NCBI GenBank assembly: GCA_964562015.1
Contig: CAZLRH010000013.1
Span: forward strand, 28,356-92,355
Reading direction: 5' to 3'
Origin: CAZLRH01 sp964562015
Lineage (GTDB): Bacteria; Verrucomicrobiota; Verrucomicrobiia; Opitutales; JABDGR01
DNA: 64,000 nt
This document shows, in pieces, positions 21,617 to 30,938 of the stretch. The notes beneath the pieces are model-generated. The model did not search any database. It had not been told where the DNA came from and was given only the letters and a program-made list of their open reading frames with translations. The position numbers and the translations under genes are program-made. Every line of letters begins with the position of its first letter. Positions within the stretch are counted from its first letter, which is position 1.

Positions 21617-23923
21617 ATGTTTCGCTCGTCGGCCTTCCGGTGCGGGATTAGTCTGGTCCTTGCGCTGTACGGATTTCAACTGCCTTCGGCGACCCTACCC
21701 ACTTCCCGCGTGACCGCTCCCGCCAGCCCCTCGCCAAAGCTTTCTTCCGGGCCCGCCGGTTCGCCTCTGCCGGGCTGGGTTGCTTCGCTGTTCACGGCGC
21801 TGGGCCTGGGGTGGCTGACCTGGCTGGCCTACAGCAATTCGTTCACCGCGGGCCTCGTCCTGGATAATCGCGTGATGATCACGGTGGATCCGCGGGTGCG
21901 CGAGTGGAGCAGGGAGAATTTGCAATTGGTTTTCACCAAGGACTACTGGTGGCCTTTTTATGCGAGCGATTTGTACCGCCCGCTGACGACGTTGAGCTAT
22001 CTTTTCAACTACGCGGTGTTGGGCAACGGGGAGAAGGTGGCGGGCTATCATGTGGTGAATTACCTGCTGCACTGGGCCAATGTGTGGCTGATTTTTTTGA
22101 TCGTGCGCCGTTTGTCGGGCCGGCGGGCGTGGGCGGCGTTGGCAGCCGCGCTGTTTGCCGTGCACCCGGTGAATGTGGAATCAGTGACGAATATTGTGGG
22201 ACGGGCCGACTTGCTGGCGACGCTCTCGATTCTTTCCGGCGGTTGGTTTTACCTGCGGGCGGCGGGGGTCGCCGGCTGGCGGAAAATTCCGTGGCTCATC
22301 GGTCTCGGGCTGATGGCGGCCTGGGGGGTGCTGGCGAAGGAAAGCGCGGTGATGATTTGCGCCTTCGTGTTGCTCTATGATTGGTTGTGGCGCTGGCCAG
22401 CCTTGCCGGGAGAAACCTTGGGCGCGCGGCTGGGCGCGGCCTTGCGTGAGTTTTTTCTAAAAGGTTATGTCGCACTCGCGCCGGCGCTGTTGTTGCTGTT
22501 TGGCGCGCGGCACTGGCTCGTGCAGAATTCGCCGGTCTTCGGGCAGGTGTTCGTGGACAACCCGATTGCGTACGCGCCGCCGTTTGCGGGCTTTATGACG
22601 GCGATCCTCGTGTTGGGCCGGTACCTCGGCCTGCTGTTGCTGCCGGTCACGCTCTCGAGCGATTATTCGTACAATCAGATTCCGCTTTATGGCGAGGGCG
22701 GCGTGGGGGAAATGCTGGAAGCCTGGGTTGCGCTGGCATTGGTGGCCGGGCTGCTCGTGAGCGCGGTGCGGCGGCGGCGGTCGGATCCGCTATATGCCTG
22801 GGGCGTGCTCTTTTTCTTTTTGATGATTCTGCCGACGTCGAACCTGGTGGTGTCGATTGGCAGCATCATGGCCGAACGGTTCCTTTATCTGCCCTCCATT
22901 GGTTTTTGTGTGGTGGCGGCGCGGGTTTGGCTGTGGTTGGGGGAAGAGCTGGCGAAACTATTGTGGCCGGGGTCTTCCCGGCGTTGGGCCGTTTTGGTGC
23001 CGCTCGTCGTGCTGGTGGCGCTGGGTGCCCGCACCCACGCTCGCAACCAGGACTGGCAGGACGACCTGTCGCTCTGGCAAAGCGCTGTTCACGCTTCGCC
23101 CAACAGTTTCAAAGCCCACAAGGGTTACGCCAACGCCATTTTCGGAGCCCAACACGACGAAGCCACGCTGGACATCGCCTTGGCGCGCTCCCAGCAGGCG
23201 CTCGCCATTCTTGACCAAAAGGTGCTTCCGGAGATTCAGCGCGACGACACTCTCTACCAGGACTTGGGTCTGTTTTATCGCACCAAGGGCGATTTTCTCG
23301 CCCAGCGGGGCGAGCCCGACCAGGCCGCCTCCTATTACAAGCTGTCGCTTGACGTGCTGCTGAAGGCCCAAGCGGTGGACGAATTCGTCAACCGCACCTC
23401 GCGGGAGGCCGGCCTGCGCCGGGGCCGTGCGGCCGACGAGATTCCCGTCGTGGGCAACTTCCGCATCTACGGGCAACTGGGGATGACCTATGCGAAGCTC
23501 AGCGATTGGCGCGGCATGGAGGAAGCCGGCCAGCACGCCCAATTGCTCAATCCCGAGGAGCCCATCGGCTATTTGCTGGCCGCCACCGCCTGCTTCAACT
23601 CCAACCGTCCGCTCGAGGCCGCGCGGAAATTTGCGGAGGCGTTGTTCATCGATCCGAACGATGTCTCCTCCTGGCAGAATCTCGACCGATGCCTGGTCCG
23701 GCTCGGCATCCAGCCGTCGCCCATCGTGCCCAATCCGCCCAGCTACTCCCTCCGCACCGTCGGCGATCCCCGGGTGCAACGGCTGATTAACGAAGCTTCG
23801 CACGAACTCGCGCAAAATTTTGCGGTGGCCAAGCGGCCCGACGGGGTGCGCACGGTGCGCGACCGCGCAGTCCAGGCATACGGCGTCCCGGCCTCCGTCT
23901 TTGACGATTTGGGCAAATTCTAG
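21617..23923 (+). CDS. TMTC/DUF1736-like membrane protein with C-terminal TPR region
   Basis: A 768-aa protein with about ten transmembrane segments in residues 40-460. The motifs YRPLTTLSYLFNY, YHVVNYLLHWANV and FAVHPVNVESVTNIVGRADLL are those of the TMTC family of GT-C glycosyltransferases (DUF1736 region around 250-320). A soluble C-terminal part (about 470-768) has helical TPR-like repeats. Eukaryotic TMTCs are O-mannosyltransferases; bacterial members are likely to glycosylate exported proteins or lipids with a polyprenyl-phosphate sugar donor, but the acceptor is unknown. ATG 21617 was chosen over TTG 21593. No partner gene is adjacent. Confidence 0.8.
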   Translation: MFRSSAFRCGISLVLALYGFQLPSATLPTSRVTAPASPSPKLSSGPAGSPLPGWVASLFTALGLGWLTWLAYSNSFTAGLVLDNRVMITVDPRVREWSRENLQLVFTKDYWWPFYASDLYRPLTTLSYLFNYAVLGNGEKVAGYHVVNYLLHWANVWLIFLIVRRLSGRRAWAALAAALFAVHPVNVESVTNIVGRADLLATLSILSGGWFYLRAAGVAGWRKIPWLIGLGLMAAWGVLAKESAVMICAFVLLYDWLWRWPALPGETLGARLGAALREFFLKGYVALAPALLLLFGARHWLVQNSPVFGQVFVDNPIAYAPPFAGFMTAILVLGRYLGLLLLPVTLSSDYSYNQIPLYGEGGVGEMLEAWVALALVAGLLVSAVRRRRSDPLYAWGVLFFFLMILPTSNLVVSIGSIMAERFLYLPSIGFCVVAARVWLWLGEELAKLLWPGSSRRWAVLVPLVVLVALGARTHARNQDWQDDLSLWQSAVHASPNSFKAHKGYANAIFGAQHDEATLDIALARSQQALAILDQKVLPEIQRDDTLYQDLGLFYRTKGDFLAQRGEPDQAASYYKLSLDVLLKAQAVDEFVNRTSREAGLRRGRAADEIPVVGNFRIYGQLGMTYAKLSDWRGMEEAGQHAQLLNPEEPIGYLLAATACFNSNRPLEAARKFAEALFIDPNDVSSWQNLDRCLVRLGIQPSPIVPNPPSYSLRTVGDPRVQRLINEASHELAQNFAVAKRPDGVRTVRDRAVQAYGVPASVFDDLGKF

Positions 23924-24034
23924 CGGAGGTTCGCAGGGCTGGCGCCCAGGTTCGGCTCGGGTTCGACCTTCACTGCGGGATTGGTTTGCCGATAGGTCCG
24001 CGTAGTGTATCCCTATTCCACCCCTGGCGTCGAC

Positions 24035-26812
24035 ATGGCGAAGCGAGCACTCACCTCCGCGGCCCCGTCCGCACCTTCATCCTCGTCTTCGACCGGTGTG
24101 AATTCCGCCTTGGCGGACGCCCAGGCCCAGGCGCTCGCGGCCTCCGATATGGGGTGGTGGGAGTGGGACATAACCACCGGAAAATTGATCTACGACGGCC
24201 AATGGACCGTGCTGCTTGGCCAACCCGAGGGCACGCCGCCGCTTTCGCTCACCGAGGCGCGGGCCTTGTTTCATCCGCGCGATTGGGCGGAGGCCGAGCA
24301 AGCCGTTAATGAGCATCTGGCTGGCCAGCGGGCCTTTCTCGAAATTGAGTTTCGGATGCGCCACCGCGCGGGGCAGTGGGTATGGATCGCGGTACGCGGC
24401 AAAGTGCTGGAGCGCGACCTGGCGGGCCGGGCCCTCCGCGCCGTGGGCACTTATCGCGACCTCACCCGGCGCAAACAACTTGAACGCTCGGTTGAACGCC
24501 TGTCGCTGGCCGTCAACCGCGGCAACGTCGGCATCGTCACCACTGACGCGCAACACCGCATTGAATGGTTCAACAACACGTTCACCCATTTGGTCGGCTG
24601 CACCAAGGAAGAGGCCATGTCCCGGCACCCGTGGGATTTGCTGCGCGGGCCGAGCGCAGACCCGGCCGTGGTCGCCCAGATCCGCGAGCAGTTGGATCAG
24701 GGCCGTGAGGTGGCGACGGACTTGCACCTGACGCGCCGCGATGGCCGCGAGTGCTGGCTGCATGTCGAACTTAGCCCGGTGCGCGACGAGGGCGGACGGC
24801 TGGTCAGCTTTATCGGCGTGCTCAATGACATCACGGAGCGCAAACTTGCCGAGGAGAAATTCCGCCTGCTGTTCGAGCAATCTGCCGGCGCGCTGCTGTT
24901 GTTTGTCGATGGGCGCGTGCACGACTGTAATCAGGCCGCGGTGCAACTGCTGCGCGCGCGCACGAAGGAGGAGTTGCTCCATCTTCCCCCGGAAGCCTTT
25001 TCCCCCGCCAGCCAGCCCGACGGGCGGGACTCCCGCGTCACCTGGGAAAGCGCCTGCCAGTTGGCGCAAAAACACGGCTCGTATCGTTTTGAATGGGTGC
25101 TGCGCCGCCTTGATCTCAAGGATTTTCCCGCCGACACGACCCTCACGCCCGTGGCTCTGGGCAGCGGTTCCGCCTTGCTGGTGGCGTGGCATGATTTGAG
25201 CGAGCGCAAATTTTCCGAGGCCGCCCTGCGCCAGGCCATGCGGGCCGCCGAAACCGCCAGTCTGGCCAAGGGCGAGTTCCTCGCCAACATGAGCCATGAA
25301 ATCCGCACGCCCATGAACGCCGTGCTCGGCATGGCTTCTTTGCTGTCGGACACCCCGCTGACCGCCGAACAGCGCGAATACGTGGACACCATCCGCCTCA
25401 GCGGCGATGCCTTGCTGTCGCTGCTCAACCACGTGCTGGATTTTTCGAAAATCGAATCAGGCAAGCTCGACCTCGAAATCATGCGCTTCAGCCCGCGCCA
25501 GTGTGTCGAGGAGGCGCTGGATTTGCTCGCGGGCCAGGCCGCGACCAAGGGACTGGAATTATATTATGTGATGGAGTCCGGCGTGCCCGCGCAAGTCGAG
25601 GGCGATTTGGCCCGCCTGCGCCAGGTGCTCGTCAACCTCGTCAGCAATGCGGTGAAATTCACCCACACCGGCGAGATCGAAGTGCGCGTGGGCCTGGCGC
25701 CCAACGAGCCGTCCGGCGTCCTGCATTTCAGCGTGCGCGACACCGGCATCGGCATCGCGCCGGACCGCGCCAAGGCCCTTTTCCAGCCCTTCACCCAGAT
25801 GGATAATTCGATGACGCGCCGTTTCGGCGGCACCGGCCTCGGCCTCGCCATCAGCAAGCGTCTCTGCCAGTTGATGCGGGGCGACTTGTGGCTGGAGCCG
25901 GTGAAAGGCCCGGGCTCCTGCTTCAGTTTCAACGTCGCGATGCGCCCGGCCAGCAGCACGCCCTCGCCGTTGCCGCCGCCCGCGTGGAAGGACAAAAATA
26001 TTCTCATCGTCGAATCCCATGCCCCCACGCGCGAGATGTTGGCAGGCCTGCTCAAGGAATGGGGGTTGCGGCCGCACGCCGCCGCCGGGGCCGCCGCCGC
26101 CCGCTCGTATTTGGCCCACGCGCCCGCGCCGACCGCCGTCCTGGTCGGTTGCCAGCTGGGCGACGGTGACGGCCTCGCACTGGCGGGCGAGTGGCGCCAG
26201 CACTACGGTCCGCACTTTCCCGTGTTCATGCTGGGGCCGCTCGGCCAGCGCAACCACCGCGAGCGCGCGCAGGCCCTCGGCCTGGACTTTCTGCCCAAGC
26301 CGCTCAAGCACCTGCATTTGCGCGATGCGCTCGCCGTCCACCTGTCCCCGCCCTCCACGGCAGCGGTCCCGCCGGTGTTGGACGGCGCGGACGAAACCTC
26401 GCCGCCCAGCACTTTCAACCTGCGGCTCCTGCTGGCCGAGGACAACACCGTCAACCAGCGCGTGGCCCGCCTGCTCCTGCGCCGTTTCGGCTGCGAAGCC
26501 GATGTCGCGGCCAACGGCCTTGAAGTTCTCCAGGCCCTCCAGCGTAAAACGTACGATGTCATATTGCTTGACATCCAGATGCCCGAGATGGACGGCCTCG
26601 AGGCGGCCCGCCACTTGCGCGCCAGCTTGCCGCCCACCGTCAAGCCCTACCTCATTGCGCTCACGGCCTCGGCCACGCTGGGCGACCAGGCCGCCTGCCG
26701 CGCCGCCGGCATCGAGGACTACCTGACCAAGCCGCTCCACGCCCACGACCTCGAGGGCGCCCTGCGCCGCGCGCAGGAATGGCTCGCCGTCCGCACCGGC
26801 CCGGAGATTTAG
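24035..26812 (+). CDS. hybrid sensor histidine kinase / response regulator
   Basis: A 925-aa protein without transmembrane segments, so a cytoplasmic sensor. Three PAS-type regions (about 30-150, 155-275 and 280-395) precede the HisKA domain, whose phosphorylated His is His421 in FLANMSHEIRTPMN. The ATPase domain follows with N box LVNLVSNAVKFT, DTGIGI and GGTGLGLAIS. A first receiver-like domain (about 650-765) lacks the phospho-acceptor Asp (the strand reads VLVGCQLGDGDG), while the second (about 795-915) is intact, with Asp846 in VILLDIQMPEMDG and Lys in YLTKPL. ATG 24035 was preferred over GTG 24005. There is no DNA-binding partner next to it, so its output goes elsewhere in the genome. 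Confidence 0.9.
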   Translation: MAKRALTSAAPSAPSSSSSTGVNSALADAQAQALAASDMGWWEWDITTGKLIYDGQWTVLLGQPEGTPPLSLTEARALFHPRDWAEAEQAVNEHLAGQRAFLEIEFRMRHRAGQWVWIAVRGKVLERDLAGRALRAVGTYRDLTRRKQLERSVERLSLAVNRGNVGIVTTDAQHRIEWFNNTFTHLVGCTKEEAMSRHPWDLLRGPSADPAVVAQIREQLDQGREVATDLHLTRRDGRECWLHVELSPVRDEGGRLVSFIGVLNDITERKLAEEKFRLLFEQSAGALLLFVDGRVHDCNQAAVQLLRARTKEELLHLPPEAFSPASQPDGRDSRVTWESACQLAQKHGSYRFEWVLRRLDLKDFPADTTLTPVALGSGSALLVAWHDLSERKFSEAALRQAMRAAETASLAKGEFLANMSHEIRTPMNAVLGMASLLSDTPLTAEQREYVDTIRLSGDALLSLLNHVLDFSKIESGKLDLEIMRFSPRQCVEEALDLLAGQAATKGLELYYVMESGVPAQVEGDLARLRQVLVNLVSNAVKFTHTGEIEVRVGLAPNEPSGVLHFSVRDTGIGIAPDRAKALFQPFTQMDNSMTRRFGGTGLGLAISKRLCQLMRGDLWLEPVKGPGSCFSFNVAMRPASSTPSPLPPPAWKDKNILIVESHAPTREMLAGLLKEWGLRPHAAAGAAAARSYLAHAPAPTAVLVGCQLGDGDGLALAGEWRQHYGPHFPVFMLGPLGQRNHRERAQALGLDFLPKPLKHLHLRDALAVHLSPPSTAAVPPVLDGADETSPPSTFNLRLLLAEDNTVNQRVARLLLRRFGCEADVAANGLEVLQALQRKTYDVILLDIQMPEMDGLEAARHLRASLPPTVKPYLIALTASATLGDQAACRAAGIEDYLTKPLHAHDLEGALRRAQEWLAVRTGPEI

Positions 26813-26874
26813 GTTGGGGCTTGGCAGTATAAGCTCGGCGACGCTTGGGGTGGTCACGCATTTTGAAAAGAGGA

Positions 26875-26902
26875 TTGACGGTTGTCCATGGTGTGTTACA
26901 TA
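26875..26902 (+). promoter_or_regulatory. candidate promoter of the GntR/ABC operon
   Basis: A -35-like TTGACG at 26875-26880 and, after 16 bp, a -10-like TACATA at 26897-26902, lying 28 bp before the GntR start codon. Confidence 0.4.
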
Positions 26903-26912
26903 AGTACAACAC
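26893..26912. promoter_or_regulatory. inverted repeat, candidate GntR operator
   Basis: GTGTT at 26893-26897 and AACAC at 26908-26912 form a 5-bp inverted repeat around an AT-rich centre that includes the -10-like sequence. YtrA-type GntR repressors bind operators with similar GTGT...ACAC arms and repress their own operon. Confidence 0.4.
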
Positions 26913-26929
26913 TACGTCGGCGTTCCCCC

Positions 26930-27328
26930 ATGTTCTTCACCCTTCATCCCAGCAGTGGCGTCCCCCTTTACCGGCAATTGTTTGATCAATTGCGGCACCG
27001 GATCGTGAGCGGACAACTGGTCGATGGCGCGCAACTGCCCTCCGTGCGCGAATTGGCCGCGCAATTGCATCTTAACCCGCTCACCGTCTCCAAGGTGTTC
27101 AGCCTGCTGGAGCAGGGCGGGCTGGTGGAATCCCGGCGCGGGCTGGGGACATTTGTCGCGCATCGGGGGCCGTCGCTCACGCTGGCCGCGCGGGTGAAGC
27201 AATTGCGGCCCGCCGTCGAGCAAGTGGCCGCCAGTGCCGCGCATTTGCGCGTCCCGGAGGACGAAGTCCGGCGCCTGCTGGAGGAGGCGTTCGCCCGGCT
27301 CGGCCATTATCAGGAGCAGTCCGCATGA
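26930..27328 (+). CDS. GntR-family regulator, YtrA type
   Basis: A 132-aa protein with an N-terminal winged helix: PLYRQLFDQLRHRIVSGQL, LPSVRELAAQLHLNPLTVSK and GLVESRRGLGTFV are the classic GntR pattern. The C-terminal part is only about 50 residues, characteristic of the short YtrA subfamily, which dimerises without a ligand-binding domain and controls ABC exporters. It overlaps the ABC ATPase gene by 4 bp. A plausible operator lies directly upstream. ATG 26930 gives the normal family N-terminus. Confidence 0.9.
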   Translation: MFFTLHPSSGVPLYRQLFDQLRHRIVSGQLVDGAQLPSVRELAAQLHLNPLTVSKVFSLLEQGGLVESRRGLGTFVAHRGPSLTLAARVKQLRPAVEQVAASAAHLRVPEDEVRRLLEEAFARLGHYQEQSA

Positions 27329-28206
27329 ACGATTACGCCGTCGAGACCATCCAGGTGGACCGCTATTTTGCCAAAGTTGTGGCAGTGCGGGATTTGAATC
27401 TGCGCGTGCCGCGCGGCAGCCTATGCGGGCTGCTCGGGCGCAACGCCGCGGGCAAAAGCACCGTCATGCGCATGTTGGCCGGGCTCATCAAACCGCACTG
27501 CGGCCGGGTGCTGGTTCATGGCGGCGATCCGTTTATTTTCAACGCGGAACAGCGCGCCGCGCTTGGCTACGTCCCCGAGCGCATCGTTTTGCCGCTTTTC
27601 TTGACGGCTGAAAAATTGATAAAATTTTTTGCCCGCCTGCAAGTGAACTACGACTCCACTCAGGCGACTGGCTTGCTCGCCAAGCTTGAGATTAATCCCA
27701 GACGAAAAATTGGCGAGCTTTCCCTCGGTCAGCAAAAAATCGTGTCGTTTGTTTTGGCCGTGGCGCAGCGGCCAACCGTATTGCTGCTCGACGAGCCTTC
27801 GGCCAACCTCGACGCCGTGGCCCGGCGCATCATGCTCGATGCCGTGCTTGAACTTGCGCGCGAGCAGGGGACGACCGTCCTGCTCTCCACGCACATTCTC
27901 AGCGACATTGAGCGCGTGGCGGACCAGATCGCCATCATCGCCCACGGCACGCTTAAAATCGCCGATAGCCTCGACCGGCTCAAAGAGACGATCAAACGCG
28001 TGCGCATCGTCGGTCCGCACGAAGCTTTGGCGGGCGTCGTGGTCCCCGCGAGTTTTTCCCTGCGCCGGGCCGAGACTGAAATCGAGGCGGTCATGTCCCT
28101 GGATAACGAGGAGGCGCTGGCGCAATCCCTCCGCGCGGCCGGCTGTTCCTATGAAGCTAATCCACTTTCCCTCGAGGACATTTTTGTGGAAGTCGCCGGC
28201 CCATGA
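27325..28206 (+). CDS. ABC transporter ATP-binding protein
   Basis: A 293-aa ATPase: Walker A GRNAAGKST (about 37-45), Q-loop region near 85-95, signature LSLGQQKIVS, Walker B TVLLLDEPSANLD and the switch His in STHIL. The C-terminal 80 residues form an accessory domain common in CcmA/YtrB-type exporters. ATGA overlaps with both the GntR gene before it and the permease gene after it show a compact three-gene operon. Substrate unknown; homologous operons are often induced by cell-envelope stress. Confidence 0.9.
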   Translation: MNDYAVETIQVDRYFAKVVAVRDLNLRVPRGSLCGLLGRNAAGKSTVMRMLAGLIKPHCGRVLVHGGDPFIFNAEQRAALGYVPERIVLPLFLTAEKLIKFFARLQVNYDSTQATGLLAKLEINPRRKIGELSLGQQKIVSFVLAVAQRPTVLLLDEPSANLDAVARRIMLDAVLELAREQGTTVLLSTHILSDIERVADQIAIIAHGTLKIADSLDRLKETIKRVRIVGPHEALAGVVVPASFSLRRAETEIEAVMSLDNEEALAQSLRAAGCSYEANPLSLEDIFVEVAGP

Positions 28207-29024
28207 AACCAAATACCGCCATGAAATTAATTGCTTTCGTCGCCCTGCTGAGACTCGAGCTACGCCCCTTTTTGTCCCGTTTTTGGTTTTTGTACGTCGT
28301 GCTGAGCTTGTTTCTATTGCAGCTCTTATTACTTACGCCGGTCGAAGGCTTGGTGTCGCTATCCCTGCTGGGCTTCTTCAGCCGAACCATGGTCTTGCTC
28401 ATCCCGGCGGTTCTCATCTCGATGACTTTGGTGTTTCGATGGAAAGCGAAACCGGCCAACGAAAAAGCCAAGGAGAGCTATTGGGTGCCACTGGAGTTTC
28501 TCGTCACCCGGCCTGTAAGCCGGGGTTCGATTTTCACCACCCGCGCGTTTCTCCAGTACGGCTTTGCCCTGGGTGCCTGCCTGCCCGTTTTGCTCTGGGT
28601 TTTTTTCGGCCCCATCCTCCCCTTTGACTCGGATCTGCCGGCGCCCAAGCATCTCGCCGCCTCGCCCGATGCGGTTTTTGTGGCGCACCTCCCGGGCACG
28701 AAACTTTGGATCGGATTGTTTCTGGCCACGTACGCGTTAATGGCGGTGGCGCTTTCCCAGGTGGTGGATGCCATGGGGACCACGTCCCGCTCGCGCTTTT
28801 GGCGGTGGGTGGTCAATGGTTCAGGACTCAGTTTGCGGCAGGCTTTCGAAATCGCCATTTACGTGGTGCCTTACATTTTGTTTTTTCCGGGTCACGACGT
28901 GGGCTGGCAGGCCGTGCGTCTTTTTGTGAGCCATGCGGGCATGATCATCCCGGGGTTAATCGTGGTGCTATACCTGGCCAATACGATCGGTTGCCGCCAA
29001 TTTTGCCGCCGTGACGTTGAATAA
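28203..29024 (+). CDS. ABC transporter permease subunit
   Basis: A 273-aa protein with six or so hydrophobic segments (about 28-48, 57-78, 115-140, 170-190, 215-235 and 240-262). It has no recognised sequence motif, but the gene order GntR-ATPase-permease and the 4-bp overlap with the ATPase identify it as the membrane partner. A second ATG at 28221 (MKLIAFVALLRLEL) is an alternative start. Confidence 0.8.
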   Translation: MKPNTAMKLIAFVALLRLELRPFLSRFWFLYVVLSLFLLQLLLLTPVEGLVSLSLLGFFSRTMVLLIPAVLISMTLVFRWKAKPANEKAKESYWVPLEFLVTRPVSRGSIFTTRAFLQYGFALGACLPVLLWVFFGPILPFDSDLPAPKHLAASPDAVFVAHLPGTKLWIGLFLATYALMAVALSQVVDAMGTTSRSRFWRWVVNGSGLSLRQAFEIAIYVVPYILFFPGHDVGWQAVRLFVSHAGMIIPGLIVVLYLANTIGCRQFCRRDVE

Positions 29025-29121
29025 AAACGCCGGCGGCCCCCGCCAGCCGACGCTGATTTTCCGGCCTGCATATGAGATTCACAAAGCGAGCGCCTTCATG
29101 GTAGGCTCGCAAACTTTATCC

Positions 29122-30780
29122 ATGCCCCTCGCGAAAACGAAAACGGTCCACATCCTTTCCCTCCTCCGCTGCATCCTCTCGGCGGCGATCGCGTTTTTAC
29201 TGCTCGCGCGCCCGGCAGTCGCGCAGCCGCGCGTGTGGGGCGAGTGGCCGGCATGGGGCGATCAGGGCAACGGCACCTACCTGAATCCCGTGCTGCCTTC
29301 CGATTACAGCGACCTGGATTGCATCCGCGTCGGGCCGGACTACTACGCCATCTCCTCGACGTTTCAGTTTTCGCCGGGCGTGGTGATTCTTCACTCCAAG
29401 GACTTGGTCAATTGGACCATCCTCGGCCATGTGGTCAACGACCTCACGCAAATCGGGCCGGAGCTGAATTGGGACCGCATGAACCGTTACGGCAAGGGCG
29501 TGTGGGCTGGGGCGATTCGTTATCATGATAACAAATTCTGGGTTTATTTTGGCGCACCGGACGAAGGCTACTTCATGAGCACCGCCACCGCCGCCGCCGG
29601 TCCGTGGGCGCCCTTGCACCGGGTGCTCGCCGGGCCCGGGTGGGACGATTGCTGTCCGTTCTGGGACGACGACGGGCAGGGTTATCTGGTCGGCTCCAAT
29701 TATCGCGACGGCTATAAAATTCACCTGTGGAAACTGACGGCCGATGGCCGCGACTTGGTGCCGGAATCCGACCACGTCATCTACCAAAGCCGCGGCAGCG
29801 AGGCCAACAAGCTCTACAAAATCAACGGCTTTTACTACCACTTGTTCAGCGAGGTGAAAAACGATGGCCGCGCGGTGATGATGGAACGCGCCAAGACTAT
29901 TTTCGGCCCTTATGAGGGCCCGCACCAACTCAACCATCCGGAAAAACAATTCAAGGAGCCCAACCAGGGCGGCTTGGTGCAGACCGAAAAAGGCGACTGG
30001 TATTGGTTCACGCATCACGGCACCGGTGATTGGGCAGGTCGCATCGACAGCTTGTTGCCCGTGACGTGGGTGGACGGCTGGCCGATTCTCGGCGCAGTCG
30101 GGCCCGACGGCATCGGCAGCATGGTGTGGTCGGGCTCCATGCCCGTCAGCGGCACCCCGATCGTCACGCCGCAAACCAGTGATGACTTCGCGGAAACCAC
30201 CCTCCCGCCGCAGTGGGAATGGAATTATCAGCCGCGCGCGGACAAATGGTCACTCACCGAAAATCCCGGCTCGCTGCGGCTCCACGCTTTCCCGCCGCTC
30301 CAGCCGAACGCGCTCCTCAAGGCCGGCAACACCCTCACACAGCGCTCCTTTCAATCCATCGCCAATGAAGTGGTCGTCAAACTCGACCTGACCGGCATGG
30401 TGGATGGACAGAAGGCCGGCCTCTGCCATTTCTCGAAAAACTATTCGTATTTAGGCGTCAGCCAAGACGGCGCTGCGCGGGCCTTGGAATACAACAACAA
30501 CGGCAAAGTCGTCGCGGGCCCCGCGGTCGCGGGCAAAACGCTGTGGCTGAAATCCACCTGGGGTTACGAGGGCAAGGCCCAGTACGCCTACAGCGAGGAC
30601 GGCAAAACCTTCACTGCTTTGGGCGAACCTTATCAAATGACCTGGGGCAATTACCGCGGTGACCGGCTCGGCCTTTTCTGCTTCAACAACCGGGCGGACG
30701 ACGGCTTTGTGGATGTGGACTTTTTCCATTACGACTACGCCGGCCCGCAGAATAAGCAAAAGCTGCCGACGGCGCCGTAG
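29122..30780 (+). CDS. glycoside hydrolase family 43, secreted beta-xylosidase/arabinofuranosidase-like
   Basis: A 552-aa protein with a cleavable signal peptide (about 1-33). The five-bladed propeller of GH43 spans about 50-345: DYSDLDCIRVGPDYY carries the general-base Asp, DDCCPFWDDDGQGYLV the pKa-modulating Asp, and RGSEANKLYKINGFYY the likely general-acid Glu. Residues about 355-545 form a beta-sandwich like the C2 domain of beta-xylosidases. It should act in the periplasm or outside the cell on xylan- or arabinan-type oligosaccharides; exact specificity is not readable. ATG 29122 places the signal peptide at the N-terminus. It is unrelated to the preceding ABC operon in function. Confidence 0.9.
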   Translation: MPLAKTKTVHILSLLRCILSAAIAFLLLARPAVAQPRVWGEWPAWGDQGNGTYLNPVLPSDYSDLDCIRVGPDYYAISSTFQFSPGVVILHSKDLVNWTILGHVVNDLTQIGPELNWDRMNRYGKGVWAGAIRYHDNKFWVYFGAPDEGYFMSTATAAAGPWAPLHRVLAGPGWDDCCPFWDDDGQGYLVGSNYRDGYKIHLWKLTADGRDLVPESDHVIYQSRGSEANKLYKINGFYYHLFSEVKNDGRAVMMERAKTIFGPYEGPHQLNHPEKQFKEPNQGGLVQTEKGDWYWFTHHGTGDWAGRIDSLLPVTWVDGWPILGAVGPDGIGSMVWSGSMPVSGTPIVTPQTSDDFAETTLPPQWEWNYQPRADKWSLTENPGSLRLHAFPPLQPNALLKAGNTLTQRSFQSIANEVVVKLDLTGMVDGQKAGLCHFSKNYSYLGVSQDGAARALEYNNNGKVVAGPAVAGKTLWLKSTWGYEGKAQYAYSEDGKTFTALGEPYQMTWGNYRGDRLGLFCFNNRADDGFVDVDFFHYDYAGPQNKQKLPTAP

Positions 30781-30829
30781 TTCCGGGAATCGCAGCGCAG
30801 GGCGAGGGTGGGTTTTGAACACGCCGAAT

Positions 30830-30921
30830 AACCACGGATTACACGGATGGCACGGATAAGAACAATAAAATAATCAACCCTTCGTCGAAGGGAATCCGTG
30901 TTATTCGTGACATCCGTGGTT
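30830..30921. repeat. 92-bp element with 10-bp perfect inverted termini
   Basis: AACCACGGAT at 30830-30839 and ATCCGTGGTT at 30912-30921 are exact inverted repeats, with further partial complementarity inside (ACACGGATGGCACGGAT against GAATCCGTGTTATTCGTG). It could form a long hairpin. A decayed relative (AACCACAGATGGCACGG ... AATCCGCGTTATCCGT) is at 33592-33682, and a fragment in the other orientation occurs near 42790-42820. It resembles a small non-autonomous mobile repeat. Confidence 0.6.
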
Positions 30922-30938
30922 TAATTTTTAAACCGAAC

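Noticed and set aside
24077..26857. Two long open frames antisense to the hybrid histidine kinase
   Set aside because: Composition is that of reverse-complement shadows and no domain is visible.
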